Positions 1 to 8,673 are shown, numbered from the stretch's first letter. The stretch: DNA of 64,000 nt from Acidobacteriota bacterium (GCA_021813745.1 JAKAJO010000007.1:41208-105207), one strand, 5' to 3'. Numbers and translations: made by a program. The notes: generated by a model not told the origin, from the letters alone.

Positions 1-250
1 AGGCTTCGTGCTGTGCTGCGCTGGCACCGGTTGAGTTGGTGACAATGCGCATGTCATCCGTGACGCTAGTGCCGCAGGCGCGAAGCAGTTTGCCATTCAC
101 TTCGACCATGCAGGTGTCGCATGTCTGGATGGCACCGAGTTGCGAGTGATAGCAAACCTGAGGGAGTGCAACTTCTTCGCGATTGATGACATCGATCAGA
201 CGCTCGCCCGGTTGGAAAGAAATTGATCGACCGTTCAGAGTGACTGCCAT
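1..250 (-). CDS. fdhF: Formate dehydrogenase alpha subunit, N-terminal fragment (runs off window)
   Basis: Only the first 83 codons are in the window; the gene continues beyond position 1. The peptide opens with a ferredoxin-like [2Fe-2S] domain in which C33, C44, C47 and C59 have the usual C-x10-C-x2-C-x11-C spacing, within the segment QTCDTCMVEVNG. This is the N-terminal domain of NuoG-like, molybdopterin-dependent formate dehydrogenase alpha subunits (Bacillus YrhE type), which oxidise formate to CO2. The ATG at 250 is preceded by GGAGG (complement of 256-260) with a 5-nt spacer, which fixes the start. A competing frame starting at 254 is a shadow. The upstream neighbour on the same strand is fdhD, needed to sulfurate this enzyme's cofactor, so the two probably form one unit. 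The molybdopterin-binding part is not visible, so the family call rests on the N-terminus and on fdhD. Confidence 0.82.
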   Translation of the reverse strand, partial: MAVTLNGRSISFQPGERLIDVINREEVALPQVCYHSQLGAIQTCDTCMVEVNGKLLRACGTSVTDDMRIVTNSTGASAAQHEA

Positions 251-299
251 GCATGCCTCCACAGGGATTTTTTTGCGCGCAGTCGTGCTGGGCGCGATT

Positions 300-1130
300 T
301 TAAACCGACGTGTCTGGGTGCAGGCAACGAAATCCAGCAGAGTAGGCCACAAAGCGCTGGCCACGTAAAAAGCCGATCAGCGTGAGGCCAAATTCGCGAG
401 CGAGCTTAACGGCAAGGCTGGAGGGTGCAGAAACCGAAGCAAGCAAGGGAATGCCAGCGACGAGTGCCTTCTGGACGATCTCAAAGCCTCCTCGGCCGCT
501 GACGAGCAGAAGATGCTCGCCGAGTGCAATATCGTTTTGGAGGGCCCAGCCAATCACTTTGTCGACTGCGTTGTGGCGACCGATGTCCTCACGCATAACT
601 ACCATCGTGCCATCCGGGCGGACGAGTGCAGCGGCGTGAAGTCCACCCGTGCGACTGAAAAGTTCCTGCTGGAGCATCAGTGCTTCTGGCAGAAGGCAGA
701 GTCGCTCGGGATCAATGCGAAAGGTAGCGTCGGGCCTCTTGAGGTCGCGAGCGCGCAGGGATTCGATGGTGGCCTTTCCGCAGAGGCCGCATCCCGATGC
801 GGCGTAGGTGCGGCGCGATGAGAAGGTCGATTCTGTTGGATTGTGGTTGAGCTCTACCTCAACAACATTGCTGGGTACGCCGTTCGTTGACTCGGTATGC
901 TGAAGACCAGCAATATCATCGATCGAAGTGATCACACCTTCAGAAAATAGCTGGCCGACCGTGAGTTCGAGATCATGACCGGGTGTGCGCATAGTGGTTG
1001 AAGAGCCAAGGTCACGAATGCGAATCTCCAGAGGCTCCTCGACAGCGAGAGAGTCTTGCAATGTACGAACGTGGCCGTCTTCCCACTGTGTAATCTGTGT
1101 GAATTCGAGACTGCGGGCCGGGGGACGCAT
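300..1130 (-). CDS. fdhD: FdhD, sulfurtransferase for formate dehydrogenase
   Basis: FdhD accepts sulfur from IscS and transfers it to the molybdenum cofactor of formate dehydrogenase, which is inactive without it. The 276-residue product carries the essential pair C114/C117 in SGCGLCG, equivalent to the two functional cysteines of E. coli FdhD, and later the family segments REDIGRHNAVDK and SGRGGFEIVQKA. I chose ATG at 1130 because GGAG lies just upstream; an upstream TTG at 1187 would add 19 residues without a ribosome site. It lies 49 nt upstream of the formate dehydrogenase alpha gene on the same strand, which matches its role. The family assignment is firm. Confidence 0.95.
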   Translation of the reverse strand: MRPPARSLEFTQITQWEDGHVRTLQDSLAVEEPLEIRIRDLGSSTTMRTPGHDLELTVGQLFSEGVITSIDDIAGLQHTESTNGVPSNVVEVELNHNPTESTFSSRRTYAASGCGLCGKATIESLRARDLKRPDATFRIDPERLCLLPEALMLQQELFSRTGGLHAAALVRPDGTMVVMREDIGRHNAVDKVIGWALQNDIALGEHLLLVSGRGGFEIVQKALVAGIPLLASVSAPSSLAVKLAREFGLTLIGFLRGQRFVAYSAGFRCLHPDTSV

Positions 1131-1240
1131 AGGAGCTCCGATCGTCAATGCTAACTCAGCTTTGTTACATGGTTCGAGAGGTGCCAAGGCTCAGATTCCG
1201 ATGGCGCGTGACCGGCGCAAGCAAGCTGCGCGAAACTTGG

Positions 1241-1246
1241 TATACT
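1241..1246 (+). promoter_or_regulatory. Possible -10 element of the tRNA-Gly promoter
   Basis: TATACT lies 33 nt before the mature 5' end of the tRNA. No convincing -35 hexamer was seen at the expected distance, so this is a weak call based on one hexamer and position. Confidence 0.3.
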
Positions 1247-1279
1247 CAGTTTGCGCGATAGCACAATCTGCCGCTCGAA

Positions 1280-1354
1280 GCGGGAGTAGTTCAGTGGTAG
1301 AACGTCAGCTTCCCAAGCTGAATGTCGCCGGTTCGATCCCGGTCTCCCGCTCCA
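1280..1354 (+). tRNA. tRNA-Gly (anticodon CCC)
   Basis: The sequence folds into a complete cloverleaf. The acceptor arms are GCGGGAG and CTCCCGC (ending at 1350), followed by the discriminator T and an encoded CCA at 1352-1354. The anticodon stem TCAGC/GCTGA encloses the loop TTCCCAA, so the anticodon is CCC (1312-1314) and reads GGG glycine codons. The T-loop GGTTCGATCCC is canonical. It stands alone between the divergent fdhD and the convergent cupin gene. Confidence 0.97.
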
Positions 1355-1381
1355 GTTTCTTCAGCACAAATGCCGGCTGCT

Positions 1382-1924
1382 CTAAGGATTCGCGGGCGCG
1401 TCTGTCTCTTCCACCTTCACAACAAAATAGGTCACTGTATCACCGGGTGCGATCAGCATCTGGTGCGGCATACCTGCCGGGATATGTGCGATGTCGCCAA
1501 TGTGGAGTTCCCGCGCAGAGCCCCCCTTGACCGCTGTACCTGCCATCTCGCCAGGTCGAAGCACCCTGGGATCGGTGAGCTGGCCGCCCGTGACAAGCGT
1601 TGCGTGACCATCGACGATATAAAAGAGATCAGCAAAGTGCTGATGCAGCTCTCCCGCGCCGCTGCGACTGCGATAAGCCAGCATTGTGAAGTGGCGTGGA
1701 TAAGTGGAGAGCGTTTCACTGGCTGAGCCGTTTCCGGCCGCTGCAAGCTCCTTCAGATCTTCGGTGCGTTCTTTAAGTTGCGCGGGTGACCAGTGATCGG
1801 ATTGCATAGTTTGTGCTTGAGCCCCCGTAGCAGAGAATAACGATGCTGCTGCAAGGATAGATGAAAGTAGCAGCTTGGCCCGGGGGCGCAAGTAGACAGT
1901 TCGCGTGGGTACAGGGTGTTTCAT
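1382..1924 (-). CDS. Exported cupin-domain protein
   Basis: A 180-residue protein with an N-terminal signal peptide (hydrophobic stretch about residues 18-37, Ala-rich, ending near AQAQ). It is followed by a single small cupin domain. Cupin motif 1 is visible around ELHQHFADLFYIVDG, with two histidines and a trailing acidic/aromatic stretch, and motif 2 around HIPAGMPHQ. These His residues would normally bind a divalent metal, so a periplasmic dioxygenase, isomerase or binding role is possible, but the substrate cannot be read from the sequence. GAGGAG precedes the ATG at a usable distance. It is separated by 13 nt from the stop codon of the glycosylase gene upstream on the same strand and may be co-transcribed with it. 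Confidence 0.8.
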   Translation of the reverse strand: MKHPVPTRTVYLRPRAKLLLSSILAAASLFSATGAQAQTMQSDHWSPAQLKERTEDLKELAAAGNGSASETLSTYPRHFTMLAYRSRSGAGELHQHFADLFYIVDGHATLVTGGQLTDPRVLRPGEMAGTAVKGGSARELHIGDIAHIPAGMPHQMLIAPGDTVTYFVVKVEETDAPANP

Positions 1925-1937
1925 CTTTAACTACTCC

Positions 1938-2651
1938 TCATGCACGTTTGGAAGCGGAGAGTGTGGCAAGCTTGCGGGCTCGATGGAATATGGCGAGGAG
2001 CATGGTGCGTGTGAGTCGGCCCGTATTGGTGTTTTGTAGTGAGGGATGAAAGCTGGCGAGGATGTGAAGGCCATCGGGCAGGGTGTACTCCGCACCGTGG
2101 GCAAATGAAAAGGCAGAGCGAGCCGCGATCCGGCCTGTTCGTTGCAGGTGACCCAGCAATCCGTCAAATGCGATACGGCCGAGGCAGACAACGACGTGAA
2201 GATGCCTGAGCAAGGCGATTTCCTGGTCAAGCCACGGAGCGCAGTTGCGCAACTCCTCAGGCGTGGGCTTGTTGGCGGGCGGTGCGCAACGTCCGACAGA
2301 GGTGATCCAGAGGTCGGTGAGTTGCATGCCGTCGTTTCGCGAGGTCGCTTTGGTCTGCGAGGCGAAGCCCGCATCATAGAGCACTGGATAAAGGAAATCA
2401 CCAGACCCATCGCCGGTGAAAGGACGGCCCGTGCGGTTGGAGCCGTGCGCGCCGGGGGCGAGCCCGAGCACAAGGATGCGCGCCTTCGGATCGCCGAAGG
2501 ACGGCACGGGACGGCCCCAATATTCCCATTCTGCGTAGGCACGGCGACGCGTGCGAGCGATCTCTTTGCAGTAGGCGCGGAGGCGCGGACAGAGGTCGCA
2601 CTGAATGATCCGTTCATTGAGTGCGCGCAGGGAAGTGGGTTTTGATCCCAT
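1938..2651 (-). CDS. Family 5 uracil-DNA glycosylase (UDGb type)
   Basis: Removes uracil, and in this family other deaminated bases, from DNA to start base-excision repair. The 237-residue protein has the family 5 motif A GLAPGAHGSN at 63-72, where alanine replaces the polar residue used by other UDG families, followed by RTGRPFTGDGSG. The C-terminal motif is HPSLQNTNTGRLT. Four cysteines (C18, C21, C122, C137) are placed to hold the [4Fe-4S] cluster typical of families 4 and 5. The start ATG has no Shine-Dalgarno site. Instead TACAAT (complement of 2658-2663) ends 6 nt before it, which suggests a leaderless transcript. It is divergent from the PfpI-like gene. Confidence 0.92.
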   Translation of the reverse strand: MGSKPTSLRALNERIIQCDLCPRLRAYCKEIARTRRRAYAEWEYWGRPVPSFGDPKARILVLGLAPGAHGSNRTGRPFTGDGSGDFLYPVLYDAGFASQTKATSRNDGMQLTDLWITSVGRCAPPANKPTPEELRNCAPWLDQEIALLRHLHVVVCLGRIAFDGLLGHLQRTGRIAARSAFSFAHGAEYTLPDGLHILASFHPSLQNTNTGRLTRTMLLAIFHRARKLATLSASKRA

Positions 2652-2657
2652 GGCGGA

Positions 2658-2663
2658 ATTGTA
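2658..2663 (-). promoter_or_regulatory. -10-like TACAAT, 6 nt upstream of the UDG start
   Basis: On the minus strand TACAAT is followed by TCCGCC and then the ATG of the glycosylase gene. The same arrangement is seen before rph (23235). A transcript starting 6-7 nt downstream of this hexamer would begin at or next to the start codon. Confidence 0.45.
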
Positions 2664-2712
2664 GGCGACACGCGCCCGGGCTGTGCCAAACTTTGAGGAG
2701 GAGGGCTCTCAC

Positions 2713-3294
2713 ATGAAGGCGGCGAAGTTGCTGATGCTTGCTGGGGACTTTGTAGAGGATTACGAAATTATGGTGCCATTTCAGGCTTTGCAGATGGTAG
2801 GTCACACGGTGGATGCTGTATGCCCTGGCAAGAGGAAAGGCGAACAGGTTCGCACCGCAATTCATGATTTTGAAGGGGACCAGACCTATTCTGAAAAGCG
2901 AGGACACAATTTCACGCTGAATGCCAGCTTCGATGAAGTAGTGCCAGCTGGATACGATGGGCTGGTGATTCCGGGCGGGCGCGCGCCGGAGTATCTTCGC
3001 CTCAATCCAAAAGTACTCGAGATTGTGCGCCATTTTGACAAGGCCAACAAGCCGATTGCAGCACTTTGCCACGGCGCCCAGTTGCTGGCCGCAGCGAATG
3101 TGCTGAAGGGGCGCAAGCTGAATTGCTATCCCGCGTGCGCACCAGAGGTGGAACTGGCTGGCGGATCCTTTGTGAAGGTGGAGTTCAGTGAAGCCGTAGT
3201 TGATGGCAAGCTGGTAACTGGGCCCGCGTGGACGGCTCACCCTGAGTGGCTACGGAAGTTTCTGGAAGTGCTGGCGGCGCACCTGGGTGCATAA
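2713..3294 (+). CDS. DJ-1/PfpI family protein (glutamine amidotransferase-like)
   Basis: A 193-residue member of the DJ-1/PfpI superfamily. It shows the Rossmann-like N-terminus [16 protein letters not shown] with E15/E18 near the expected acidic position. The nucleophile elbow is [12 protein letters not shown], with C119 followed by H120, as in PfpI proteases, YhbO-type glyoxalase/deglycase proteins and related stress proteins. The preceding segment [19 protein letters not shown] is typical of the family. I chose ATG at 2713 rather than an in-frame start at 2683 because a strong purine-rich ribosome site (GAGGAGGAGG) lies about 9 nt before it. Biochemical activity within this family varies and cannot be settled from sequence. 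Confidence 0.88.
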   Translation: MKAAKLLMLAGDFVEDYEIMVPFQALQMVGHTVDAVCPGKRKGEQVRTAIHDFEGDQTYSEKRGHNFTLNASFDEVVPAGYDGLVIPGGRAPEYLRLNPKVLEIVRHFDKANKPIAALCHGAQLLAAANVLKGRKLNCYPACAPEVELAGGSFVKVEFSEAVVDGKLVTGPAWTAHPEWLRKFLEVLAAHLGA

Positions 3295-3300
3295 AAGCCA

Positions 3301-4440
3301 CTACCGTATAACTGCAGATGAAGGTTGCATGGCGCGCACCTGGTGCAGCGGGCGCGCCGTGGACGCCGTCAGGGTTTGCTGCACCTCAGACAAGATGGAG
3401 AGTGCAACGGCCGCCGGTGTCTCTGCGCCAACGTCAAGACCGGTGGGCGCGTGTAATCGCGTAAGCATGCGTTCGATGGCTTCGAGCGTGTCAGGCCTAC
3501 CTACGAGGCGCGCAGCATCTGCCAGCAGATCGCGCGTTCGCCGCTGGGGCCCAAGAACGCCGATGTACGCCAGCCGAAAATCAATTGAGAGTAGGGAGGC
3601 CAGAACGCGCAGGTCCTGCTCGTAGCTGTGGGACATCAGGATGGCAGCGTCCGTAACGAGTGGGCGGAAATGCGAAGGTGCAGCGGCAGGTAGGTGCGCA
3701 ACAGGCAGGACATGGAGCTCGTCCGCCTCAGGAAAGCGCTCGCGCGTAGTGAGATGCGAGCGGCCGTCACACAGGGCAACAAACCAGCCCATCTCACGTG
3801 CGATTCTCAAAAGTGGCTTTGCGTCATCTCCTGCTCCGAAAATCCAGAGACCCGGGCGTGCAGGTCGATAGTCTGCCCAGATGCGCGTGGCAATGTCATC
3901 AATCTGGATCGTCTCATCAAATGAAGCCCGGAACTCAAGTGCACGCTGGGCACGTCTGTGAAGCTCGATGTCCAATGATGTATCGTGCGTCGTAGTCTGG
4001 GTTTCGTTCAGACCTGCAAAGGTCCGTCGACCAATGTGCGGTCCTGATAACACTGTTGCAGTCGCCAAAGGAATTCGCGCGTGGAATCCCGCTTCGAGTG
4101 CTTGCAGATGAGGTCGAGCAGTTGCGCTGCGCTCTAGGAGGATGTAGACCACGCCGCCGCAACCCGAGCCATACGGCAAATCCCCATCGTCGGCAACGGT
4201 GGAATAGCGTTCAACAACTGGGCCCGAAGCCGTAAGCCACCAGGCGCGCTTGGCGACTTCAGCTTCAAGGCAGCCGCCACTCACCGTGCCGGCGCGCCGT
4301 CCATCCTGCGCAATGATCATGCGAGCGCCAGGTTTACGATAGCTGGGGCCCTCGACCGCCACGATCGTAGCAAGCACGTAGTCTGCCCCAGAAGCCTCCA
4401 GCTCACGCCACAGGGGTAGCACTTTTTCAAGGTCTGTCAT
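3301..4440 (-). CDS. paoD: XdhC/CoxI family Moco insertion chaperone (PaoD-like)
   Basis: A 379-residue XdhC-family protein, the type that binds the molybdenum cofactor, protects it during sulfuration or cytosine-dinucleotide modification, and inserts it into a hydroxylase. The N-terminal XdhC_CoxI domain shows GARMIIAQDG, SGGCLEAEV and the Gly/Cys-rich PYGSGCGGVVYILLE. A Rossmann-like C-terminal domain begins near GLWIFGAGDDAKPLLRIA. The chosen ATG (4440) lies 16 nt after the paoC stop; a longer in-frame extension to 4608 would overlap paoC and looks non-coding. As last gene of a paoABCD arrangement it most likely serves that enzyme, as PaoD does in E. coli. Confidence 0.88.
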   Translation of the reverse strand: MTDLEKVLPLWRELEASGADYVLATIVAVEGPSYRKPGARMIIAQDGRRAGTVSGGCLEAEVAKRAWWLTASGPVVERYSTVADDGDLPYGSGCGGVVYILLERSATARPHLQALEAGFHARIPLATATVLSGPHIGRRTFAGLNETQTTTHDTSLDIELHRRAQRALEFRASFDETIQIDDIATRIWADYRPARPGLWIFGAGDDAKPLLRIAREMGWFVALCDGRSHLTTRERFPEADELHVLPVAHLPAAAPSHFRPLVTDAAILMSHSYEQDLRVLASLLSIDFRLAYIGVLGPQRRTRDLLADAARLVGRPDTLEAIERMLTRLHAPTGLDVGAETPAAVALSILSEVQQTLTASTARPLHQVRAMQPSSAVIR

Positions 4441-4456
4441 CGCATAATATTGTCGC

Positions 4457-6706
4457 TCATGCCTCCAGAATTTTCGACTGCAGCAGGTCCTCGATGCGCA
4501 CGGGTAAATCGCGCACTCGTACTCCGGTTGCGTGATAGACCGCCGACGTGATGGCAGGAGCGACGCCCGCCATGCCAATCTCGCCAATGCCGCGCGCGCC
4601 ATACTCATTCACGATGTAATCGGGATAATCGAGGAAAGTCACGTCGAGATCGGGTAAGTCCGCGCAGGTAGTCACCAGATAGTCCGCAAAGCTGCCGTTG
4701 ATGGGTTGGCCGGTGCGGGCGTCGTGCACGGTTTCTTCGAAGAGCGCCATTCCGACGCCCATCACAGCTGCGCCAAGAATCTGATTGGCGCCTGCACCCT
4801 TGTTGATGATGCGGCCGCAATCAAAGATGGAGAAGATGCGGCTGACGCGGATGCGTGCGATCTCCGGCTCCCACTCAACTTCCGCAAAATGTGCACCGAA
4901 GGAATGCAGTGAGTATTCGCGCGCCTTGGGATCTTCCCACGAGGGGTTCGTTTTGCCTTCTCCAGTCACGCCGCTCAGGTTGGCCATGCGAATCAGGTCC
5001 TCAAACGCAACTCCGCTTTCGGCCGGCTGTCCCTTTGAATGGACACGGCCGGCAGTCAGAGCGAGTGAGTCCGGCTTTGCACCTTTGAAGGGCGAACCGG
5101 ATGCCAGTGTAGCGATGCGGATGAGGCGATCAATGGCCTGATTGATGGCACTGGTTGCGGCCGGAAGCACGGCACTCGTCGTCATAGATCCACCGGATGT
5201 CGGCCCCTCAGGCAGTGATGTGTCGCCGAGAAAGACATCGATGCGATCCATCGGGACTCCAGTGCGCGCCTGCATCACCTGGGCAAAGATCGTGTAGGTT
5301 CCAGTGCCGATATCCTGCGTGGCGCAGCGAATTGCTACGCGTCCGTTTGGCGTCAGTTCAGCGGTGGCCGTGCAGGGAATGCGCGCAGCCGCCCATGAAG
5401 CCCCTGCAAGTCCCCAGCCGATAACTTTGCCATCGCGCTTCATTGAGCCCACCTGAGGCGTGCGCTGTTTCCAGCCCATCTTTTCCGCACCGGTCAGGTA
5501 GCATTCCTTTAAGTGACGCGAGGAGAAGGGCTTGTTTGTGCCTTCGTCCCGCTGAGCGTCGTTCTTGATGCGCAGCTCCAGCGGATCCATGTTGAGCTTG
5601 ATGGCCAGCTCGTCCATGGCAGATTCGAGCGCAAAAAGTCCCGGCACGGCGCCAGGGCCACGCATCGGAGCGGGTGCACCCACGTTGCGACGCACGAGAG
5701 CGGTGGTGACTTCAAGATTTGGACAGCTGTAAAGAAACGGCGTTTGCTCCCCACAGTGCTCGACAAAATCGTCGTTGATCGACGTCTCGGTGTAGAAATC
5801 GTGACGGATGGCAGTGAGCTTGCCGTCTGGTGTTGCTCCAAGCCGGATGCGCTGTTGCGTGCGTGGGCGATGACCCACCCCAGTGAACATCATGCGGCGA
5901 TCGACGCTGAGCTTGACCGGACGATTGAGTTGGCGTGCTGCAACGGCGGCCAGAGTGGACTGCGGCCACGGAAAGAGCTTTCCGCCAAAACCAGAACCGA
6001 TAAAGCGCGAAACCACGCGTACATTCTCAACGGGAATGCCCAACACCTGCGCCATGACCATTCGATGATTCACAACGCCCTGCGAGCATTCATAGAGCGT
6101 GGCGTGATTGCCCTGCCACACGGCAACCGTGCCGTGCATCTCCATCGGGTTGTGCGTTTCGAGCGGTGTGGAGTAGGTCTCGTCGATAACGACCGGGGCA
6201 GACGCAAGCGCTTTGTCGGGATCGCCGCGAAGCCAGCTGCTCTCGCGCTGGCCCGTGAAGCCTTCGCCGAGGTCGGTGCGCACATCCGGGGTTTCCGCAT
6301 CGTATTCCACGCGAATGGCAGCGGCGCCGGCGCGAGCCTGCTCCAATGTCTCCGCAACAACGAGAGCAATGTACTGACCCCAGTAGTAGATTTTGTCATC
6401 ATCAAACGGCGGGCGTGCTTCGCTGATTGTGCCTTCCTGCACATGCGGAAAGAGGCGATAGACGCCGTGCAGATTACCATGATGAAGCACCAGCAGTACG
6501 CCGGGTGCGGCTTCAGCGGCGGATGTGTCGAGCGAGCGAATGCGGCCCTTGCCAATGGTGCTTTGTACTGCAACAGCATGCACGAGGCCAGGGAAGTCGT
6601 GATCAACTGCATAGCGCGCGGTGCCCGTTGTCTTCAGGGGACCGTCGATGCGGGGCACAATTGTGCCAATCACTTCATTTGCGTGGGGAAGGGTATCGAT
6701 CGCCAT
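4457..6706 (-). CDS. paoC: Aldehyde oxidoreductase molybdenum-binding subunit (PaoC-like)
   Basis: The 749-residue large subunit of a xanthine-oxidase-family molybdenum hydroxylase. The N-terminal Ald_Xan_dh_C part (PRIDGPLKTTGTARYAVD) is followed by the molybdopterin-binding region with GSGFGGK, APAPMRGPGAVPG, GTGTYT and GPTSGGSMTT. The catalytic base is E709 in GIGEIGMAG, 40 residues from the C-terminus, which is the same distance as in E. coli PaoC. The family hydroxylates aldehydes to carboxylic acids, and the PaoC type uses molybdopterin cytosine dinucleotide. Gene order (Fe-S subunit, FAD subunit, Mo subunit, XdhC chaperone) equals paoABCD. The substrate is unknown; aromatic aldehydes are likely by analogy. 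PaoA's Tat signal would carry the complex to the periplasm. Confidence 0.9.
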   Translation of the reverse strand: MAIDTLPHANEVIGTIVPRIDGPLKTTGTARYAVDHDFPGLVHAVAVQSTIGKGRIRSLDTSAAEAAPGVLLVLHHGNLHGVYRLFPHVQEGTISEARPPFDDDKIYYWGQYIALVVAETLEQARAGAAAIRVEYDAETPDVRTDLGEGFTGQRESSWLRGDPDKALASAPVVIDETYSTPLETHNPMEMHGTVAVWQGNHATLYECSQGVVNHRMVMAQVLGIPVENVRVVSRFIGSGFGGKLFPWPQSTLAAVAARQLNRPVKLSVDRRMMFTGVGHRPRTQQRIRLGATPDGKLTAIRHDFYTETSINDDFVEHCGEQTPFLYSCPNLEVTTALVRRNVGAPAPMRGPGAVPGLFALESAMDELAIKLNMDPLELRIKNDAQRDEGTNKPFSSRHLKECYLTGAEKMGWKQRTPQVGSMKRDGKVIGWGLAGASWAAARIPCTATAELTPNGRVAIRCATQDIGTGTYTIFAQVMQARTGVPMDRIDVFLGDTSLPEGPTSGGSMTTSAVLPAATSAINQAIDRLIRIATLASGSPFKGAKPDSLALTAGRVHSKGQPAESGVAFEDLIRMANLSGVTGEGKTNPSWEDPKAREYSLHSFGAHFAEVEWEPEIARIRVSRIFSIFDCGRIINKGAGANQILGAAVMGVGMALFEETVHDARTGQPINGSFADYLVTTCADLPDLDVTFLDYPDYIVNEYGARGIGEIGMAGVAPAITSAVYHATGVRVRDLPVRIEDLLQSKILEA

Positions 6707-6731
6707 GTGCGATTCTCCTGTATGTGCGCGG

Positions 6732-7721
6732 TTACGCGGTTGCGAGCTTGAGCGAGCGAACGATGCAGCGCTTGGCGAGCTCTACTTTGAATCCGTTATC
6801 CTGGCGTGGCTTGGCCTGGGCGAGCGCGGCCTCAGCCGCGGTGCGGAAGGTGTGTGCATCGGCTGGCTTGCCGGTGAGTGCATGCTCTGCCTCATGCGAG
6901 CGCCATGGCTTGGTACCAACCCCCCCCAGAGCAACTCGTGCGTAGCGGATATGTCCACCCTCCACCCGCAGGACAACCGCAGATGAAGCCAGAGCGAATT
7001 CGTAGCTGGCACGGTCCCGCAGCTTCACATAGACACTCCGTGCCCCCTCAACAGGCTTGGGTAGATCGACATGCGTAATCAGTTCGCCGGGTTCAAGCGC
7101 GTTCTCTATTTGCGGCGTGTCGCCTGGAAGCTTGTGAAACTCCTCAAAAGCGATTGTGCGCTTGCCTTTGGGGCCCTCTACGTGTATGACCGCTTCCAAT
7201 GCGGCCATGGCCACACACATGTCAGAGGGATGCGTGGCGATGCAGTGGTCGCTCGTACCCAGAACAGCGTGCATGCGGTTGAAGCCATCCATTGCCGCGC
7301 AACCGGTGCCTGGGATGCGCTTATTGCAGCCATAACCGCCGGGTGTTCCAGCAGACGGCTCGCGGAAGTAGGCGCAGCGCGTGCGCTGCATCAGATTGCC
7401 GCCGGTGGTAGCCATGTTACGCAACTGCGGCGACGCACCCGAGAGCAGTGCCTGCGAGAGTACGGCATAGGACTTCTGAACGTCCACATTCCATGCCAAG
7501 TCGGAGTTTCGCACCATGGCGCCAATGCGCAGGCCGCCGTTAGGAAGCCTCTCAATCTTGTTCAGAGGTAGAGGATTGATGTCGACGAGCGCGGATGGCG
7601 ACTCAACGCTGAGCTTCATCAGATCGACCAGCGTCGTCCCACCGGCGATGAACTTGCCGGAACCGCCGCTGGCAAGCGCCTTCTCGATGCCGGAAGCTTT
7701 GACGTATTGAAACGTTTGCAT
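6732..7721 (-). CDS. paoB: Aldehyde oxidoreductase FAD-binding subunit (PaoB-like)
   Basis: The 329-residue FAD subunit of the hydroxylase complex. The FAD-binding fold starts with KFIAGGTTLVDLMKL and continues through LRIGAMVRNSDLA and GASPQLRNMATTGGNL. C116, C132, C141 and C160 lie in an inserted loop (RTRCAYFRE, YGCNKRIPGTGC, SDHC), the arrangement that holds the extra [4Fe-4S] cluster known in PaoB and 4-hydroxybenzoyl-CoA-reductase-like flavoprotein subunits. The CO dehydrogenase flavoprotein C-terminal domain follows. It passes electrons between the Fe-S subunit and FAD. The spacing to paoA (18 nt) and paoC (25 nt) indicates one operon. Confidence 0.9.
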   Translation of the reverse strand: MQTFQYVKASGIEKALASGGSGKFIAGGTTLVDLMKLSVESPSALVDINPLPLNKIERLPNGGLRIGAMVRNSDLAWNVDVQKSYAVLSQALLSGASPQLRNMATTGGNLMQRTRCAYFREPSAGTPGGYGCNKRIPGTGCAAMDGFNRMHAVLGTSDHCIATHPSDMCVAMAALEAVIHVEGPKGKRTIAFEEFHKLPGDTPQIENALEPGELITHVDLPKPVEGARSVYVKLRDRASYEFALASSAVVLRVEGGHIRYARVALGGVGTKPWRSHEAEHALTGKPADAHTFRTAAEAALAQAKPRQDNGFKVELAKRCIVRSLKLATA

Positions 7722-7739
7722 CGGGAAATCTCCTTAATG

Positions 7740-8456
7740 TCAGGCTTGCGTCCGCACCTGGCGGACGGCGGCAACAATGTTGGTGTAAGCGCCGCAGCGG
7801 CAAATATTGCCCGCCATGGCGTTGCGAATGTCTTCGTCAGAGGGCCCGACGGGCTCCTTCAGAAGGGCGACGGCACTCATAATTTGGCCGCTGGTGCAGT
7901 AGCCGCACTGGTAGCCGTCGTGTTGCACGAATGCCGCCTGCATGGGATGCAGATTGCCGGGTTGTCCGACGCCTTCGATCGTCGTGATTTCATCGCCCTC
8001 GTGCATTAGGGCAAATGAGAGGCAGCTGTTCACGCGTCGGCCATTCACATGAACGGTGCATGCGCCACATTGGCCATGATCGCAGCCCTTCTTTGTGCCC
8101 GTCATGTCCAGCCGCTCGCGCAGAGTGTCCAGCAGGGTGGCTCTTGGATCAAGATTGTGAAGCGTTAGATCGCGTCCATTGACGCGCAGCTTGACGGTTA
8201 CACCGCTGGCGTTGGAGGTTTGCTGCTCGGCGGGATCGAGAACCGGTGCAGCCGCGGCCAGTGGCGCCGTTCCTGCGAGCAGGCCGGTCGCGCCGACGCC
8301 GGAAAGAAAGGTGCGGCGGGTGAATCGCGCTCCTGAGCGCTCTGGAGCCAAAGACTCCAGCGTGAGCGTATGCTGCTCGGGCGCTAGAGAAGGGGAGGCT
8401 GAGTCGTCTGTTTGTGATGATTCCGGCTTAGGGCGCGGATCACGATGGTCTGCCAC
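7740..8456 (-). CDS. paoA: Aldehyde oxidoreductase [2Fe-2S] subunit with Tat signal (PaoA-like)
   Basis: The iron-sulfur subunit of the hydroxylase. A twin-arginine signal FTRRTFLSG (R47/R48) and an Ala/Gly-rich hydrophobic stretch precede the plant-ferredoxin-like cluster domain (KGCDHGQCGACTVHVNG...C). The second cluster domain has CGYCTSGQ and NICRCGAY. The signal implies that the assembled complex is exported folded, as in E. coli. I start the gene at GTG 8456 (238 residues) because AAGGAGGTCACC, a near-perfect complement of the 16S rRNA tail, lies at 8458-8469 with a 6-nt spacer. An ATG at 8519 has no such site. The long polar N-region before the RR motif is unusual but conceivable for Tat substrates. 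Confidence 0.88.
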   Translation of the reverse strand: MADHRDPRPKPESSQTDDSASPSLAPEQHTLTLESLAPERSGARFTRRTFLSGVGATGLLAGTAPLAAAAPVLDPAEQQTSNASGVTVKLRVNGRDLTLHNLDPRATLLDTLRERLDMTGTKKGCDHGQCGACTVHVNGRRVNSCLSFALMHEGDEITTIEGVGQPGNLHPMQAAFVQHDGYQCGYCTSGQIMSAVALLKEPVGPSDEDIRNAMAGNICRCGAYTNIVAAVRQVRTQA

Positions 8457-8635
8457 AGGTGACCTCCTTCGGACAGGTGTTGAATTCCATCTTGTCGAAT
8501 CTCGATGCGTTGCGGCCACTGCTGCAGCCGTAAGTGGGGAAACATCAAAATTCAGTTATGCCGGTCGAGTGCGGTGCGCCAGAACCAGCGCTCAGTTCCA
8601 AATGGCTCGGCCGGTGGTTGGTTGCCGTGGACAAT

Positions 8636-8660
8636 TTGAGCACCAAAAGTTGGTGCTCAA
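8636..8660 (-). terminator. Hairpin after the merR-AKR operon, possible terminator
   Basis: A 25-nt near-perfect inverted repeat with arms TTGAGCACCAA and TTGGTGCTCAA and a 3-nt loop lies 14 nt past the aldo/keto reductase stop codon. No clean T-run follows, so termination is plausible but not certain. The outer TTGAGC/GCTCAA halves also match the MerR operator at 10142-10161, so a second role in binding that regulator, upstream of paoA, is possible. Confidence 0.45.
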
Positions 8661-8673
8661 TCGCCTGGTTGGA

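Noticed and set aside
5513..6751. A 412-codon open frame on the plus strand
   Set aside because: It is exactly antisense to paoC, whose domains and motifs are unmistakable; composition (Arg/His-rich) is that of a shadow frame.
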